The notes: generated by a model not told the origin, from the sequence alone. A DNA stretch of 64,000 nt from Streptomyces sp. A2-16 (GCF_018128905.1 NZ_CP063808.1:868001-932000); one strand, 5' to 3'; positions 41,543 to 51,317 are shown, counted from the stretch's first letter. Numbers and translations are program-made.

Positions 41543-41724
41543 TGGCTCAGCTCAAGATCACGCAGACGAAGTCGTACATCGGCAGCAAGCAGAACCACCG
41601 TGACACCCTGCGTTCCCTTGGTCTCAAGGGCATCAACACGCAGGTCGTCAAGGAGGACCGCCCCGAGTTCCGCGGCATGGTGCACACCGTCCGCCACCTC
41701 GTGACGGTCGAGGAGGTCGACTGA
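41542..41724 (+). CDS. rpmD: 50S ribosomal protein L30 (uL30)
   Basis: A 60-residue protein: [20 protein letters not shown], then [20 protein letters not shown] and HLVTVEEVD. Coupled to rpsE by stop-start overlap and 2 nt from rplO. Confidence 0.98.
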   Translation: MAQLKITQTKSYIGSKQNHRDTLRSLGLKGINTQVVKEDRPEFRGMVHTVRHLVTVEEVD

Positions 41725-41726
41725 TC

Positions 41727-42182
41727 ATGGCGGAGAACAACCCGCTCAAGATCCACAACCTCCGTCCCGCCCCGGGCGCCAAGACCGCCAAGACCCGTGT
41801 GGGTCGTGGTGAGGCGTCGAAGGGTAAGACGGCCGGTCGTGGTACCAAGGGTACGAAGGCCCGTTACCAGGTTCCGGAGCGCTTCGAGGGTGGCCAGATG
41901 CCCCTCCACATGCGTCTTCCGAAGCTGAAGGGCTTCAAGAACCCGTTCAAGACCGAGTTCCAGGTCGTGAACCTCGACAAGCTGGCCGCGCTCTACCCCG
42001 AGGGTGGCGAGGTCACCGTCGAGGGTCTGGTGGCCAAGGGTGCCGTTCGCAAGAACAGCCTCGTCAAGGTCCTCGGCCAGGGCGAGATCTCCGTGGCGCT
42101 GCAGGTGACGGTCGATGCCGTCTCCGGCTCCGCCAAGGAGAAGATCACCGCCGCCGGCGGCACGGTCACCGAGCTCGTCTGA
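41727..42182 (+). CDS. rplO: 50S ribosomal protein L15 (uL15)
   Basis: A 151-residue late-assembly protein. The glycine-rich N-terminus ([20 protein letters not shown]) threads through 23S rRNA, and the C-terminal domain includes [10 protein letters not shown]. Last ribosomal gene before secY. Confidence 0.98.
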   Translation: MAENNPLKIHNLRPAPGAKTAKTRVGRGEASKGKTAGRGTKGTKARYQVPERFEGGQMPLHMRLPKLKGFKNPFKTEFQVVNLDKLAALYPEGGEVTVEGLVAKGAVRKNSLVKVLGQGEISVALQVTVDAVSGSAKEKITAAGGTVTELV

Positions 42183-42214
42183 GATCCGCAGGCGTCTCGA
42201 TGACGTAAGCAGTC

Positions 42215-42253
42215 CCGACCGGGGATACCTCACAACGGGGTATCCCCGGTTGG
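42215..42253 (+). terminator. Hairpin between rplO and secY
   Basis: A 15-position stem (42215-42229 with 42239-42253) with one G-T pair, 9-nt loop, no U-tract. It may attenuate or process the transcript so that secY-adk is expressed at a lower level than the ribosomal genes. Confidence 0.65.
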
Positions 42254-42369
42254 TCGTTCCACGGCAGGCCGTGTCGCCGGTAAGGTGGCCTGCACTGCTT
42301 TCTCTCATATTCGTCGAACCTCAAGACCGTCACCCTTGACGCAGTAGCGCGGGGGTCGCAGGAGGCACC

Positions 42370-43683
42370 GTGCTCACCGCGTTCGCCCGGGCGTTCAAGA
42401 CGCCCGACCTGCGCAAGAAGCTGCTCTTCACGCTCGCCATCATCGTGGTGTACCGCGTGGGTACCCACATCCCGATCCCTGGCGTCGACTACAAGTCCGT
42501 CCAGGAGTGTGTGGACCAGGCGTCCGGCAACCAGGGACTCTTCGGTCTGGTCAACATGTTCAGCGGTGGCGCGCTGCTGCAGATCACGATCTTCGCGCTC
42601 GGCATCATGCCGTACATCACGGCGAGCATCATTCTGCAGCTGCTGACCGTGGTGATCCCACGCCTGGAAGCCCTCAAGAAGGAGGGCCAGGCCGGAACGG
42701 CGAAGATCACGCAGTACACCCGTTATCTCACGGTGGCGCTCGCCATCCTGCAGGGCACCGGCCTGGTGGCCACCGCCCGCAGCGGCGCTCTCTTCTCCGG
42801 CTGCACCGTCGCGTCGAGCATCGTCCCGGACCGCGCGATCTTCACCACGATCGTCATGGTCATCACGATGACCGCCGGTACGGCCGTCGTCATGTGGCTC
42901 GGTGAGCTCATCACCGACCGCGGCATCGGCAACGGCATGTCGATCCTGATGTTCATCTCGATCGCCGCCACCTTCCCGTCCGCGCTGTGGGCCATCAAGA
43001 AGCAGGGCACCCTGGCCGACGGCTGGATCGAGTTCGGCACCGTCATCGCGGTCGGCCTGGTCATGGTCGGCCTGGTGGTCTTCGTCGAGCAGGCCCAGCG
43101 CCGCATCCCCGTGCAGTACGCGAAGCGCATGATCGGCCGCCGTTCCTACGGCGGTACGTCGACGTACATCCCGCTGAAGGTCAACCAGGCCGGTGTGATT
43201 CCCGTCATCTTCGCGTCGTCGCTGCTCTACATCCCGGCTCTGATCGCGCAGTTCTCGAGCGGCAACTCGGGCTGGAAGACCTGGATCGAGGCCAACCTCG
43301 TCAAGGGTGACCACCCGATCTACATCACGCTCTACTTCTTGCTCATCGTTTTCTTCGCGTTCTTCTACGTGGCGATCTCCTTCAACCCCGAGGAAGTCGC
43401 CGACAACATGAAGAAGTATGGTGGCTTCATCCCGGGCATCCGGGCTGGCCGACCGACCGCTGAGTACCTCAGCTACGTACTCAACCGGATCACCTGGCCG
43501 GGTTCGCTGTACTTGGGTCTGATCGCTCTTGTGCCAACGATGGCGTTGGTCGGCTTCGGGGCAAGCCAGAACTTCCCGTTCGGCGGGACCAGCATCCTGA
43601 TCATCGTGGGTGTCGGTCTCGAGACGGTGAAGCAGATCGAGAGCCAGCTCCAGCAGCGCAATTACGAAGGGTTCCTCCGCTGA
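42370..43683 (+). CDS. secY: Preprotein translocase subunit SecY
   Basis: A 437-residue ten-helix pore of the Sec channel. GTG start 42370 with AGGAGG upstream. LLFTLAIIVVYRVGTHIPIP is the first helix, LFGLVNMFSGGALLQITIFA carries the plug region, and QLLTVVIPRLEALKKEGQAG is the first SecY signature. The cytosolic loop RRSYGGTSTYIPLKVNQAGV contains the SecA/ribosome contact region. Its TGA overlaps the adk start. Confidence 0.98.
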   Translation: MLTAFARAFKTPDLRKKLLFTLAIIVVYRVGTHIPIPGVDYKSVQECVDQASGNQGLFGLVNMFSGGALLQITIFALGIMPYITASIILQLLTVVIPRLEALKKEGQAGTAKITQYTRYLTVALAILQGTGLVATARSGALFSGCTVASSIVPDRAIFTTIVMVITMTAGTAVVMWLGELITDRGIGNGMSILMFISIAATFPSALWAIKKQGTLADGWIEFGTVIAVGLVMVGLVVFVEQAQRRIPVQYAKRMIGRRSYGGTSTYIPLKVNQAGVIPVIFASSLLYIPALIAQFSSGNSGWKTWIEANLVKGDHPIYITLYFLLIVFFAFFYVAISFNPEEVADNMKKYGGFIPGIRAGRPTAEYLSYVLNRITWPGSLYLGLIALVPTMALVGFGASQNFPFGGTSILIIVGVGLETVKQIESQLQQRNYEGFLR

Positions 43684-44345
43684 TGCGTATCGTCCTCGTC
43701 GGGCCGCCGGGTGCCGGTAAGGGAACGCAGGCCGCGTTCCTCGCCCAGAACCTGTCGATCCCGCACATCTCCACGGGCGACCTGTTCCGCGCCAACATCA
43801 GCCGGCAGACGGACCTCGGCAAACTCGCGAAGTCCTACATGGACGCGGGCAACCTGGTTCCGGACGAGGTCACCATCGGCATGGCCAAGGACCGCATGGA
43901 GCAGCCGGACGCCGAGAACGGCTTCCTGCTCGACGGCTTCCCGCGCAACGTCTCGCAGGCCGAGTCGCTCGACGAGATGCTGCAGCACGAGGGCATGAAG
44001 CTGGACGCGGTGCTGGACCTCGAGGTACCCGAGGAAGAGGTCGTCAAGCGCATCGCCGGCCGCCGAATCTGCCGCAAGGACTCGGCGCACGTCTTCCACG
44101 TCTCGTACAAGGCGCCCAAGCAGGACGGCGTCTGTGACGTCTGCGGCGGCGAGCTGTACCAGCGCGACGACGACTCCGAGGAGACGGTCCGCAAGCGCCT
44201 GGAGGTCTACCACACCCAGACCGAGCCGATCATCGACTACTACAAGGCCCAGGGCCTGGTGGTCACGATCTCGGCGCTCGGCAAGGTGGAGGACGTCACC
44301 GGCCGTGCCATGGAGGCGCTCCAGCACGAGGACGACGCCGCGTAG
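43683..44345 (+). CDS. adk: Adenylate kinase
   Basis: A 220-residue enzyme interconverting ATP+AMP and 2 ADP. P-loop GPPGAGKGT (7-15), AMP-site STGDLFR, and FLLDGFPRN. It has the long LID form with partly conserved metal ligands: CRKD in place of CxxC, then CDVCGG. A Cys-Asp-Cys-Cys zinc site is therefore possible. Coupled to secY by overlap, as in many Gram-positive bacteria. Confidence 0.97.
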   Translation: MRIVLVGPPGAGKGTQAAFLAQNLSIPHISTGDLFRANISRQTDLGKLAKSYMDAGNLVPDEVTIGMAKDRMEQPDAENGFLLDGFPRNVSQAESLDEMLQHEGMKLDAVLDLEVPEEEVVKRIAGRRICRKDSAHVFHVSYKAPKQDGVCDVCGGELYQRDDDSEETVRKRLEVYHTQTEPIIDYYKAQGLVVTISALGKVEDVTGRAMEALQHEDDAA

Positions 44346-44375
44346 CGGTTCTCCCGCAGCGGTTTTCCAGTACGA

Positions 44376-44409
44376 CAGCCGCGGTTCCCTTCCGAGGGGG
44401 CCGCGGCTG
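44376..44409 (+). terminator. Hairpin between adk and map
   Basis: CAGCCGCGG (44376-44384) pairs with CCGCGGCTG (44401-44409), with a further CCC/GGG inside. Likely ends or attenuates the secY-adk transcript. Confidence 0.65.
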
Positions 44410-44471
44410 CTGTGTGGGTGCACGTATCGTTGAATGCGCCCGTCCCTCTTCCTTCGAAAGGCTCCCGCCGC

Positions 44472-45308
44472 ATGGTGCAGATCAAGACCCCCGAGCAGAT
44501 CGCCAAGATGCGCGAGGCGGGGCTGGTCGTCGCCGCCATCCACGCGGCGACCCGAGAGGCCGCGGTGCCCGGGGCCACGACCAGGGATCTCGATCAGGTC
44601 GCGCGCAAGGTGCTCGCCGAGCACGACGCGAAGCCGAACTTCCTCGGGTACGGCGGCTTCCCGGCGACGATCTGCACCTCGGTGAACGAGGTCGTCGTCC
44701 ACGGCATCCCGTCCGACGAGGTCGTCCTCAAGGACGGCGACATCATCTCCATCGACTGCGGCGCGATCATCGACGGCTGGCACGGGGACGCGGCCTACAC
44801 GGCGTTCGTGGGCTCGGGCCACGCCCCGGAGCTCATCGAGCTCTCGCGCGTGACCGAGGAGTCCATGTGGGCCGGCATCGCGGCGATGAAGCAGGGCGCC
44901 CGGCTGGTCGATGTGTCCCGGGCCATCGAGACGTACATCCGCCGCCAGCCGAAGCCCGGCGGCGGCCGCTACGGGATCATCGAGGACTACGGCGGCCACG
45001 GCATCGGCACCGAGATGCACATGGACCCGCACCTGCTGAACTACGTCGACCGGCGCCGGGGGAAGGGGCCGAAGCTGGTCACAGGGTTCTGCCTGGCGAT
45101 CGAGCCGATGGTGTCCCTGGGCACCCCGAAGACGGAGGTCCTGTCGGACGACTGGACGGTCATCACGACGGACGGGACGTGGTCCTCGCACTGGGAGCAC
45201 TCGGTGGCTCTGACGGATGACGGGCCCTTGGTGCTGACGTCCCCGGACGGCGGGAAGGCGAAGCTTGCGGAGCACGGGGTCGTTGCGGCTCCGGATCCGT
45301 TGGCATAG
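44472..45308 (+). CDS. map: Methionine aminopeptidase type I
   Basis: A 278-residue metalloprotease removing the initiator Met from nascent proteins. ATG 44472 (MVQIKTPEQIAKMREAGLVV); an earlier in-frame start at 44412 lies in the hairpin region. Metal ligands appear in DIISIDCGAIIDGWHGDAAY (two Asp), the GGHGIGTEMHMDPHLLNY segment (His), FCLAIEPMV (Glu) and the C-terminal SSHWEHSVAL (Glu). The short N-terminus fits type Ia. Confidence 0.96.
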   Translation: MVQIKTPEQIAKMREAGLVVAAIHAATREAAVPGATTRDLDQVARKVLAEHDAKPNFLGYGGFPATICTSVNEVVVHGIPSDEVVLKDGDIISIDCGAIIDGWHGDAAYTAFVGSGHAPELIELSRVTEESMWAGIAAMKQGARLVDVSRAIETYIRRQPKPGGGRYGIIEDYGGHGIGTEMHMDPHLLNYVDRRRGKGPKLVTGFCLAIEPMVSLGTPKTEVLSDDWTVITTDGTWSSHWEHSVALTDDGPLVLTSPDGGKAKLAEHGVVAAPDPLA

Positions 45309-45382
45309 GGCGTGTGCCGGCCGCGGGCCCGGCTGTGGCCGGTCGCGCCCGCGCGGCGGTAGCCGCATATGAGCACAGGCCC

Positions 45383-45400
45383 GCGCCCCTTTCGGGGTGC
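45383..45400 (+). terminator. Small hairpin after map
   Basis: GCGCCCC pairs with GGGGTGC (one G-T pair) around a TTTC loop. Seven pairs, no U-run; weak call. Confidence 0.4.
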
Positions 45401-45434
45401 TTAAGGATCTCCGAGTCGGGGCATGAATCCTCGA

Positions 45435-45464
45435 TTCGTCTTTCTCGGAGCCCTGAAGTAGACT
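45435..45464 (+). promoter_or_regulatory. Candidate infA promoter
   Basis: TTCGTC (45435-45440), 18-nt spacer, TAGACT (45459-45464); the -10 is a good Streptomyces match. It is about 95 nt before infA in the 250-nt map-infA gap. Confidence 0.5.
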
Positions 45465-45558
45465 GACTCGTCGGCTCTCGTGCACCCGCATGTCCGCATG
45501 CGCCCCTTGAGGGGAGCGCAGGAGAGTCGATCAAGGTAGTCGATTCGAAGGGCGAAGC

Positions 45559-45780
45559 GTGGCCAAGAAGCAAGGTGCCATCGAGATCGAGGGCACTGTC
45601 GTCGAGTCTCTTCCGAACGCCATGTTCAAGGTCGAGCTCCAGAACGGCCACCAGGTCCTGGCTCACATCAGCGGCAAGATGCGTATGCACTACATCCGTA
45701 TCCTCCCTGACGACCGGGTCGTGGTGGAGTTGTCTCCGTACGACCTGACCCGTGGCCGGATCGTCTACCGGTACAAGTAG
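45559..45780 (+). CDS. infA: Translation initiation factor IF-1
   Basis: A 73-residue OB-fold protein occupying the 30S A site during initiation. GTG start 45559 ([20 protein letters not shown]). The core [20 protein letters not shown] and [20 protein letters not shown] is complete. First gene of the alpha cluster here. Confidence 0.98.
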   Translation: MAKKQGAIEIEGTVVESLPNAMFKVELQNGHQVLAHISGKMRMHYIRILPDDRVVVELSPYDLTRGRIVYRYK

Positions 45781-45809
45781 ATTCCTCTGACCCGGAGAAC
45801 CTCAATCCC

Positions 45810-45923
45810 ATGAAGGTCAAGCCGAGCGTCAAGAAGATCTGCGACAAGTGCAGGGTGATCCGCCGTCACGGTCGGGTCATGGTCATCTGCGAGAACCCGC
45901 GCCACAAGCAGCGCCAGGGCTGA
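45810..45923 (+). CDS. rpmJ: 50S ribosomal protein L36 (bL36, zinc form)
   Basis: A 37-residue protein encoded from ATG 45810, too short for most ORF cut-offs. [20 protein letters not shown] is followed by [17 protein letters not shown]. Cys11, Cys14, Cys27 and His32 form the zinc site, so this is the C+ version. It sits between infA and rpsM as expected. Confidence 0.97.
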   Translation: MKVKPSVKKICDKCRVIRRHGRVMVICENPRHKQRQG

Positions 45924-46113
45924 TCGCCGACCTTTTCCTCTGCATCCGCAATTCTTCGCGCGACGCAAGCTGAATATGTTCATACGCAGGACCCAGGCGG
46001 CGTACGTCCGTCTGACACCCCCGGTTCGGAGGCCGGGGACCCAGTTCGTACCTGGTACGGCGGCTGGGAGCCGGTTCTGTGGAAGACCTCCGAAGATCAC
46101 CAGGAGCCATTGA

Positions 46114-46494
46114 ATGGCACGCGTTTCCGGTGTTGACATCCCGCGCGAAAAGCGCGTGGAGGTCGCCCTGACCTACGTGTTCGGTATCGGCCGCACCCTC
46201 TCCCAGCAGACGCTGGCCGAGACCGGCATCGACCCGAACACCCGCGTTCGCGACCTCTCCGAGGAGCAGCTCGTCGCGATTCGTGAGTACGTCGACAACA
46301 ACATCAAGACCGAGGGTGACCTCCGTCGCGAGATCCAGGCCGACATCCGCCGCAAGGTCGAGATCGGCTGCTACCAGGGTCTGCGGCACCGCCGTGGTCT
46401 GCCCGTCCGTGGTCAGCGCACCAGCACGAACGCTCGTACCCGCAAGGGCCCGCGTCGCGCGATCGCCGGCAAGAAGAAGCCGGGCAAGAAGTAG
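46114..46494 (+). CDS. rpsM: 30S ribosomal protein S13 (uS13)
   Basis: A 126-residue 30S head protein forming bridge B1 and touching the P-site tRNA with its basic tail ([20 protein letters not shown]). [20 protein letters not shown] start. The 190-nt gap after rpmJ has a hairpin (CCCCCGG/CCGGGG near 46018-46038) and may carry an internal promoter. Confidence 0.98.
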   Translation: MARVSGVDIPREKRVEVALTYVFGIGRTLSQQTLAETGIDPNTRVRDLSEEQLVAIREYVDNNIKTEGDLRREIQADIRRKVEIGCYQGLRHRRGLPVRGQRTSTNARTRKGPRRAIAGKKKPGKK

Positions 46495-46564
46495 TCCTCA
46501 GCGGACAACGCTTCATCAGCGGTCTTCGCTGTAGGACCGACCACCTCCCCGTAGGAGTTTGTAG

Positions 46565-46969
46565 ATGCCCCCCAAGGGTCGTCAGGGCGCTGCCAAGAAG
46601 GTGCGCCGCAAGGAAAAGAAGAACGTCGCTCACGGCCACGCGCACATCAAGAGCACGTTCAACAACACGATCGTCTCGATCACGGACCCCTCGGGCAACG
46701 TGATCTCCTGGGCCTCCGCCGGCCACGTCGGCTTCAAGGGCTCGCGCAAGTCGACCCCCTTCGCCGCGCAGATGGCCGCCGAGTCGGCCGCCCGCCGCGC
46801 GCAGGAGCACGGCATGCGCAAGGTGGACGTGTTCGTCAAGGGTCCCGGCTCCGGCCGTGAGACCGCGATCCGCTCCCTCCAGGCCACCGGCCTCGAGGTC
46901 GGCTCGATCCAGGACGTCACGCCGACCCCGCACAACGGCTGCCGTCCGCCGAAGCGCCGCCGCGTCTGA
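46565..46969 (+). CDS. rpsK: 30S ribosomal protein S11 (uS11)
   Basis: A 134-residue platform protein at the E site and Shine-Dalgarno helix. [20 protein letters not shown]; core [21 protein letters not shown]-terminal [16 protein letters not shown]. No rpsD follows; in E. coli S4 lies between S11 and alpha, so here S4 must be encoded elsewhere. Confidence 0.98.
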   Translation: MPPKGRQGAAKKVRRKEKKNVAHGHAHIKSTFNNTIVSITDPSGNVISWASAGHVGFKGSRKSTPFAAQMAAESAARRAQEHGMRKVDVFVKGPGSGRETAIRSLQATGLEVGSIQDVTPTPHNGCRPPKRRRV

Positions 46970-47007
46970 CGCAGGCCGCGTTCCAGGCCAGGTTGTCTTG
47001 AGGTTGC

Positions 47008-47039
47008 GGGCGGTACGGCTCTTCGGGGCGGTGCCGCCC
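47008..47039 (+). other. Hairpin in the rpsK-rpoA gap
   Basis: GGGCGGTAC (47008-47016) pairs with GTGCCGCCC (47031-47039), one G-T pair. Possible attenuator or processing site before rpoA. Confidence 0.5.
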
Positions 47040-47128
47040 GTACCCTTGCAGTACCCCGCACTTTCGCCGGTGCGGGTCCGTCGGGCGTCAAATAGCGGGC
47101 GTCCACGAAAGAAGGATCTGATCCACAC

Positions 47129-48151
47129 ATGCTGATCGCTCAGCGTCCCTCGTTGACCGAAGAGGTCGTCGACGAATTCCGCTCCCGGTTCGTGATCGAG
47201 CCGCTGGAGCCGGGCTTCGGCTACACCCTCGGCAACTCCCTCCGCCGCACCCTCCTCTCGTCGATCCCCGGCGCTGCTGTCACCAGCATCCGCATCGACG
47301 GCGTTCTGCACGAGTTCACCACCGTGCCGGGCGTCAAGGAGGACGTCACCGACCTGATCCTCAACATCAAGCAGCTGGTCGTCTCCTCGGAGCACGACGA
47401 GCCGGTCGTGATGTACCTGCGCAAGCAGGGCCCGGGTCTGGTCACCGCCGCCGACATCGCGCCCCCGGCCGGTGTCGAGGTGCACAACCCCGACCTGGTC
47501 CTCGCCACGCTCAACGGCAAGGGCAAGCTGGAGATGGAGCTCACGGTCGAGCGTGGCCGCGGTTACGTCTCCGCCGTGCAGAACAAGCAGGTGGGCCAGG
47601 AGATCGGCCGTATCCCGGTCGACTCCATCTACAGCCCGGTGCTCAAGGTCACGTACAAGGTCGAGGCGACCCGTGTCGAGCAGCGCACCGACTTCGACAA
47701 GCTGATCGTCGACGTCGAGACCAAGCAGGCGATGCGTCCCCGTGACGCCATGGCCTCCGCCGGCAAGACCCTGGTCGAGCTGTTCGGTCTCGCCCGCGAG
47801 CTGAACATCGACGCCGAGGGCATCGACATGGGCCCGTCCCCCACGGACGCCGCCCTTGCCGCCGACCTGGCGCTGCCGATCGAGGAGCTGGAGCTCACGG
47901 TCCGTTCCTACAACTGCCTCAAGCGTGAGGGCATCCACTCCGTGGGTGAGCTCGTGGCGCGCTCCGAGGCCGACCTCCTGGACATCCGCAACTTCGGTGC
48001 GAAGTCCATCGACGAGGTCAAGGCGAAGCTGGCCGGCATGGGCCTGGCCCTCAAGGACAGCCCGCCCGGATTCGACCCGACCGCCGCCGCCGACGCCTTC
48101 GGCGCCGACGACGACGCGGACGCGGGTTTCGTGGAGACCGAGCAGTACTGA
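47129..48151 (+). CDS. rpoA: DNA-directed RNA polymerase subunit alpha
   Basis: A 340-residue assembly platform of RNA polymerase. The N-terminal dimerisation domain has [20 protein letters not shown] and [19 protein letters not shown]. The C-terminal domain, which binds UP elements and activators, spans about 245-315 ([40 protein letters not shown]). An acidic Asp-rich tail ([18 protein letters not shown]) follows, as in actinobacteria. Confidence 0.98.
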   Translation: MLIAQRPSLTEEVVDEFRSRFVIEPLEPGFGYTLGNSLRRTLLSSIPGAAVTSIRIDGVLHEFTTVPGVKEDVTDLILNIKQLVVSSEHDEPVVMYLRKQGPGLVTAADIAPPAGVEVHNPDLVLATLNGKGKLEMELTVERGRGYVSAVQNKQVGQEIGRIPVDSIYSPVLKVTYKVEATRVEQRTDFDKLIVDVETKQAMRPRDAMASAGKTLVELFGLARELNIDAEGIDMGPSPTDAALAADLALPIEELELTVRSYNCLKREGIHSVGELVARSEADLLDIRNFGAKSIDEVKAKLAGMGLALKDSPPGFDPTAAADAFGADDDADAGFVETEQY

Positions 48152-48235
48152 TCGGTTGTTGCCGGTGAGCATCCGCTCGCCGGGTTCCTGACCCCGGTAC
48201 CTGATACGGCCGGGGCAGATACCAAGGAGAAAGAA

Positions 48236-48748
48236 ATGCCGAAGCCCACCAAGGGTGCCCGTCTGGGCGGCAGCGCCGCGCACGAGAAGCTCCTCCTCGC
48301 GAACCTCGCGAAGAGCCTCTTCGAGCACGGCCGTATCACCACCACCGAGGCGAAGGCGCGCAAGCTGCGTCCGTACGCCGAGCGTCTGGTCACCAAGGCG
48401 AAGAAGGGCGACCTTCACAACCGCCGTCAGGTGCTCCAGGTGATCACGGACAAGAGCGTCGTCCACACGCTCTTCACCGAGATCGGCCCGCGCTACGAGA
48501 ACCGTCCCGGTGGCTACACCCGCATCACCAAGATCGGTAACCGCCGTGGCGACAACGCGCCCATGGCTGTCATCGAGCTGGTCGAGGCCCTGACGGTCGC
48601 GCAGCAGGCGACGGGTGAGGCCGAGGCCGCCACCAAGCGTGCCGCCAAGGACGCCGAGGCCGCTCCGGCCGCCGAGGAGACCAAGGTCGACACGACCAAG
48701 GCCGACGAGGCCGAGGACAGCGCCGCCGAGGAGTCGAAGGACGCGTAA
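48236..48748 (+). CDS. rplQ: 50S ribosomal protein L17 (bL17)
   Basis: A 170-residue protein: [20 protein letters not shown], then [20 protein letters not shown]; core [20 protein letters not shown]. The last ~50 residues are an Ala/Glu/Lys-rich tail ([20 protein letters not shown]) absent from E. coli L17. It ends the alpha cluster before a strong terminator. Confidence 0.97.
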   Translation: MPKPTKGARLGGSAAHEKLLLANLAKSLFEHGRITTTEAKARKLRPYAERLVTKAKKGDLHNRRQVLQVITDKSVVHTLFTEIGPRYENRPGGYTRITKIGNRRGDNAPMAVIELVEALTVAQQATGEAEAATKRAAKDAEAAPAAEETKVDTTKADEAEDSAAEESKDA

Positions 48749-48770
48749 GCGTTCTGCCTCCAGGGCGATT

Positions 48771-48803
48771 GCGGGCCCGTTCCTTTCGAGGAGCGGGCCC
48801 GTT
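48771..48803 (+). terminator. Terminator after rplQ
   Basis: A 13-pair stem (48772-48784 with 48789-48801) with a TTCG loop, followed by TT. Ends the infA-rplQ cluster. Confidence 0.85.
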
Positions 48804-48904
48804 CGCGTTGTGGCTCAAACGCGGCACAACCCCACAGCTGACTCACAGGTCATGCAGATGCGTCGCCGATCCGGTGCGCATGATGTCCGAGTCACGGGGG
48901 TCCC

Positions 48905-50326
48905 ATGAACAGTCTCGCCGCTGTGCGGCGCAGTATCTCCGCGTTCGCGCTGGCCGCGCTGGCCGCCGGCGCACTGGCCGGTCCGGCCCGGGCCGAGGAG
49001 GAGCCGTTGCCGGTCTCCGTCACCGGTCCCGACAGCGTCAACCTCTCGCTGCACCCCGAGCCCGGGGAGCCGGGGGAGCCCGGTGAGCCGCAGATCGATC
49101 TGGGACTGCGGGCGCCCGGCGAGCCCGTACCCGACGAGAACGGTGTCACCTACCCGATCCACCAGGGCGAGTACACGGTCACCGTGGACGCGAGCTCCCT
49201 GGCCGGGGTCGCCGCCGTGAACTTCTCCCGGCTCGGCGGCTGGCAGGGCTGCTCCGTCGAGGGGCTGGTCGCCACCTGCCGCGGCTACGAGATCTACGCC
49301 GGCCGGGACTACAACGACCTGGGCGGCATCCGTCTCGACGTGACCGACGAGAGCGCCGCGGGCGAGGTCGGCAGCATCGAGGTCACGGCCGCCGGGGAGG
49401 GCCTGGCCTTCACCGGGCACACGGTGGACGTGCTGGTCGGCGGCCCCGAGCTGCAGAACAAGCAGCTGGCCGAGCCCGAGGGCTTCAAGGCCGGCGACAC
49501 CTTCCAGGCGCCGCTGGGCTTCCGCAACGTCGGCGGCCTCGGCGGCAAGGGCGTCGTGCTGCGCGTCTCCGGCACCCGGGGCCTCTCCCTGCCCGGCACG
49601 TTCGGCAACTGCTGGTACGACCCGCGTGACCCGGCCGATCTGCGCGGGTGGTCCACGGCCCTGTGCGTCTTCGACAGCGAGTTCGCCGCAGGGGCGGCCT
49701 ACGGGCTGAGCACCCCCTTCCCGATCGGGACGGCCGGCTTCGCGCTGTACGACTCGATGTCCTACTCCTTCAGCGCGGTGCCCGCCGACCAGGTCGCGGA
49801 CCTGCTGGCGGAGGGCGACTACCGGGCGGGGTCCGGACCCGATCTGGAGCTGGTGCGGCTGCCGGACGCCGACCCGGCCGGCTACACCCGGTACGCGGAG
49901 ATGGACTTCCCGACGAAGAACACCTTCGACCTCGACCTGACCGGTGAGCGGCTGCGGGCCCGCAAGGGCCAGACGGTGCCGGTGGACATCGGCTTCGCCA
50001 ACCACGGTCCCGCCTGGCTGGCCCTGCTCCGCTCCGGCGGCGAGCCGATCTCCTTCTGGGTGGACCTTCCCCCGGGAACCACGGCCACCACGGCCCCCGA
50101 GGCCTGCCGGGCCGCCGGCTGGGAGGGGGCCGAGGGCGACTACCTCTGCAACATCGACACCCCGATCCTGGAGGACGCCTCCCTCACCTTCACCTTCGCC
50201 CTGCGCGTCGACGAGGTGATCAGGAACGCCACCGGCCGGGCGTTCTTCGCGTACACGATGCCGAACGAGGGCAATCCGGCGAACGACTCCGGTGCGATCG
50301 TGCTGAACCCGAGGGGCCGGCCCTGA
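48905..50326 (+). CDS. Secreted protein, repeat-bearing, unknown function
   Basis: A 473-residue exported protein. Signal peptide SISAFALAALAAGALAGPAR ends near ARA-EEE. A short collagen-like EPGEPGEPGEP lies near residue 53. The rest is beta-rich with CARDB/DUF11-like features: DTFQAPLGFRNVGGLGGKGV, RKGQTVPVDIGFANHGPAWL, and paired Cys (GNCWYD...ALCVF; PEACRAAG...YLCNI). No LPxTG anchor or membrane helix at the C-terminus, which ends VLNPRGRP. It has its own unit between two terminators. Function not recognised. Confidence 0.75.
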   Translation: MNSLAAVRRSISAFALAALAAGALAGPARAEEEPLPVSVTGPDSVNLSLHPEPGEPGEPGEPQIDLGLRAPGEPVPDENGVTYPIHQGEYTVTVDASSLAGVAAVNFSRLGGWQGCSVEGLVATCRGYEIYAGRDYNDLGGIRLDVTDESAAGEVGSIEVTAAGEGLAFTGHTVDVLVGGPELQNKQLAEPEGFKAGDTFQAPLGFRNVGGLGGKGVVLRVSGTRGLSLPGTFGNCWYDPRDPADLRGWSTALCVFDSEFAAGAAYGLSTPFPIGTAGFALYDSMSYSFSAVPADQVADLLAEGDYRAGSGPDLELVRLPDADPAGYTRYAEMDFPTKNTFDLDLTGERLRARKGQTVPVDIGFANHGPAWLALLRSGGEPISFWVDLPPGTTATTAPEACRAAGWEGAEGDYLCNIDTPILEDASLTFTFALRVDEVIRNATGRAFFAYTMPNEGNPANDSGAIVLNPRGRP

Positions 50327-50345
50327 TCGTCGGCGGCTTCGGCCG

Positions 50346-50375
50346 GACGGGCCCGCCCCTCGGGGCGGGCCCGTC
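50346..50375 (+). terminator. Terminator after the secreted protein
   Basis: GACGGGCCCGCCCC (50346-50359) is complementary to GGGGCGGGCCCGTC (50362-50375). A perfect 13-14 bp stem with a tiny loop, 25 nt before truA. Confidence 0.8.
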
Positions 50376-50399
50376 CCGCGTTCCTGAGAGGATCTGGGG

Positions 50400-51317
50400 G
50401 TGAGCGACGAAGTACAGCCCGGTTGGGTCCGTGTCCGCCTCGACCTCTCCTACGACGGAACCGACTTCTCCGGATGGGCCAAGCAGGCCGGCGGCCGGCG
50501 GACCGTGCAGGGCGAGATCGAGGATGCGCTGCGTACGGTGACGCGGTCGAGGGACGTGACGTACGAACTGACGGTCGCCGGACGCACCGATGCCGGGGTC
50601 CACGCACGCGGGCAGGTGGCCCATGTGGACCTTCCCGAGGGGCTGTGGGAGGAGCATCGCGAGAAGCTGCTGAAGCGGCTGGCGGGGCGGTTGCCGAAGG
50701 ATGTGCGGGTGTGGGGGCTCACCGAGGCCGCGGAGGGGTTCAACGCGCGGTTCGCCGCACTGTGGCGGCGCTACATCTACCGGGTGGGGGACCGGCCCGG
50801 CGGTGTCGATCCGCTGCTGCGCAACCATGTGCTGTGGCACGACTGGGAGCTGGACGTCGCCGTGATGGACGCCGCCGCCGGGTCCCTCGTCGGCGAGCAC
50901 GACTTCGCGGCGTACGCGAAGAAGCGTGAGGGTGCCTCGACGGTCCGGGAGATCTTCGACTTCGGGGTGCGGCGGACGGCGGACGGCATCGTCGAGATCG
51001 AGGTCCGGGCGGACGCCTTCTGCCACAACCAGGTGCGGTCCATGGTCGGGGCGCTGCTGTTCGTCGGGGACGGGCACCGGGGTGTGGAGTGGCCGCGCAA
51101 GGTCCTCGACGCGCGGGTGCGGGACAGTGCGGTGCATGTCGTACGACCGCACGGGCTGACCCTGGAAGAGGTCGCGTACCCGGCGGACGATCAGCTGGCC
51201 GAGAGGCAGCTTCAGGCCCGCCGGGTACGCGGCGAGGTGCACGGGGTCAGCCGGCCAGGGCCTCTTCCAGAGTCGGCTCGAGGAAGGGCTCCAGGGTCTT
51301 CGAGTAGCTCGACGTGA
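50400..51317 (+). CDS. truA: tRNA pseudouridine synthase A
   Basis: A 305-residue enzyme making pseudouridine at positions 38-40 of tRNA anticodon arms. GTG start 50400. [15 protein letters not shown]; the catalytic Asp lies in [56 protein letters not shown]. The domain is complete by about residue 265. The remaining Arg/Ser-rich tail ([18 protein letters not shown]) is encoded antisense to the end of the acyltransferase gene and looks non-native, suggesting the original stop was lost. Confidence 0.93.
   Translation: MSDEVQPGWVRVRLDLSYDGTDFSGWAKQAGGRRTVQGEIEDALRTVTRSRDVTYELTVAGRTDAGVHARGQVAHVDLPEGLWEEHREKLLKRLAGRLPKDVRVWGLTEAAEGFNARFAALWRRYIYRVGDRPGGVDPLLRNHVLWHDWELDVAVMDAAAGSLVGEHDFAAYAKKREGASTVREIFDFGVRRTADGIVEIEVRADAFCHNQVRSMVGALLFVGDGHRGVEWPRKVLDARVRDSAVHVVRPHGLTLEEVAYPADDQLAERQLQARRVRGEVHGVSRPGPLPESARGRAPGSSSSST

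Noticed and set aside
32743..43683. Resistance-type changes in ribosomal proteins (L3, L4, L22, S5)
   Set aside because: The antibiotic-contact loops read as normal; no deletion or known resistance substitution noticed.
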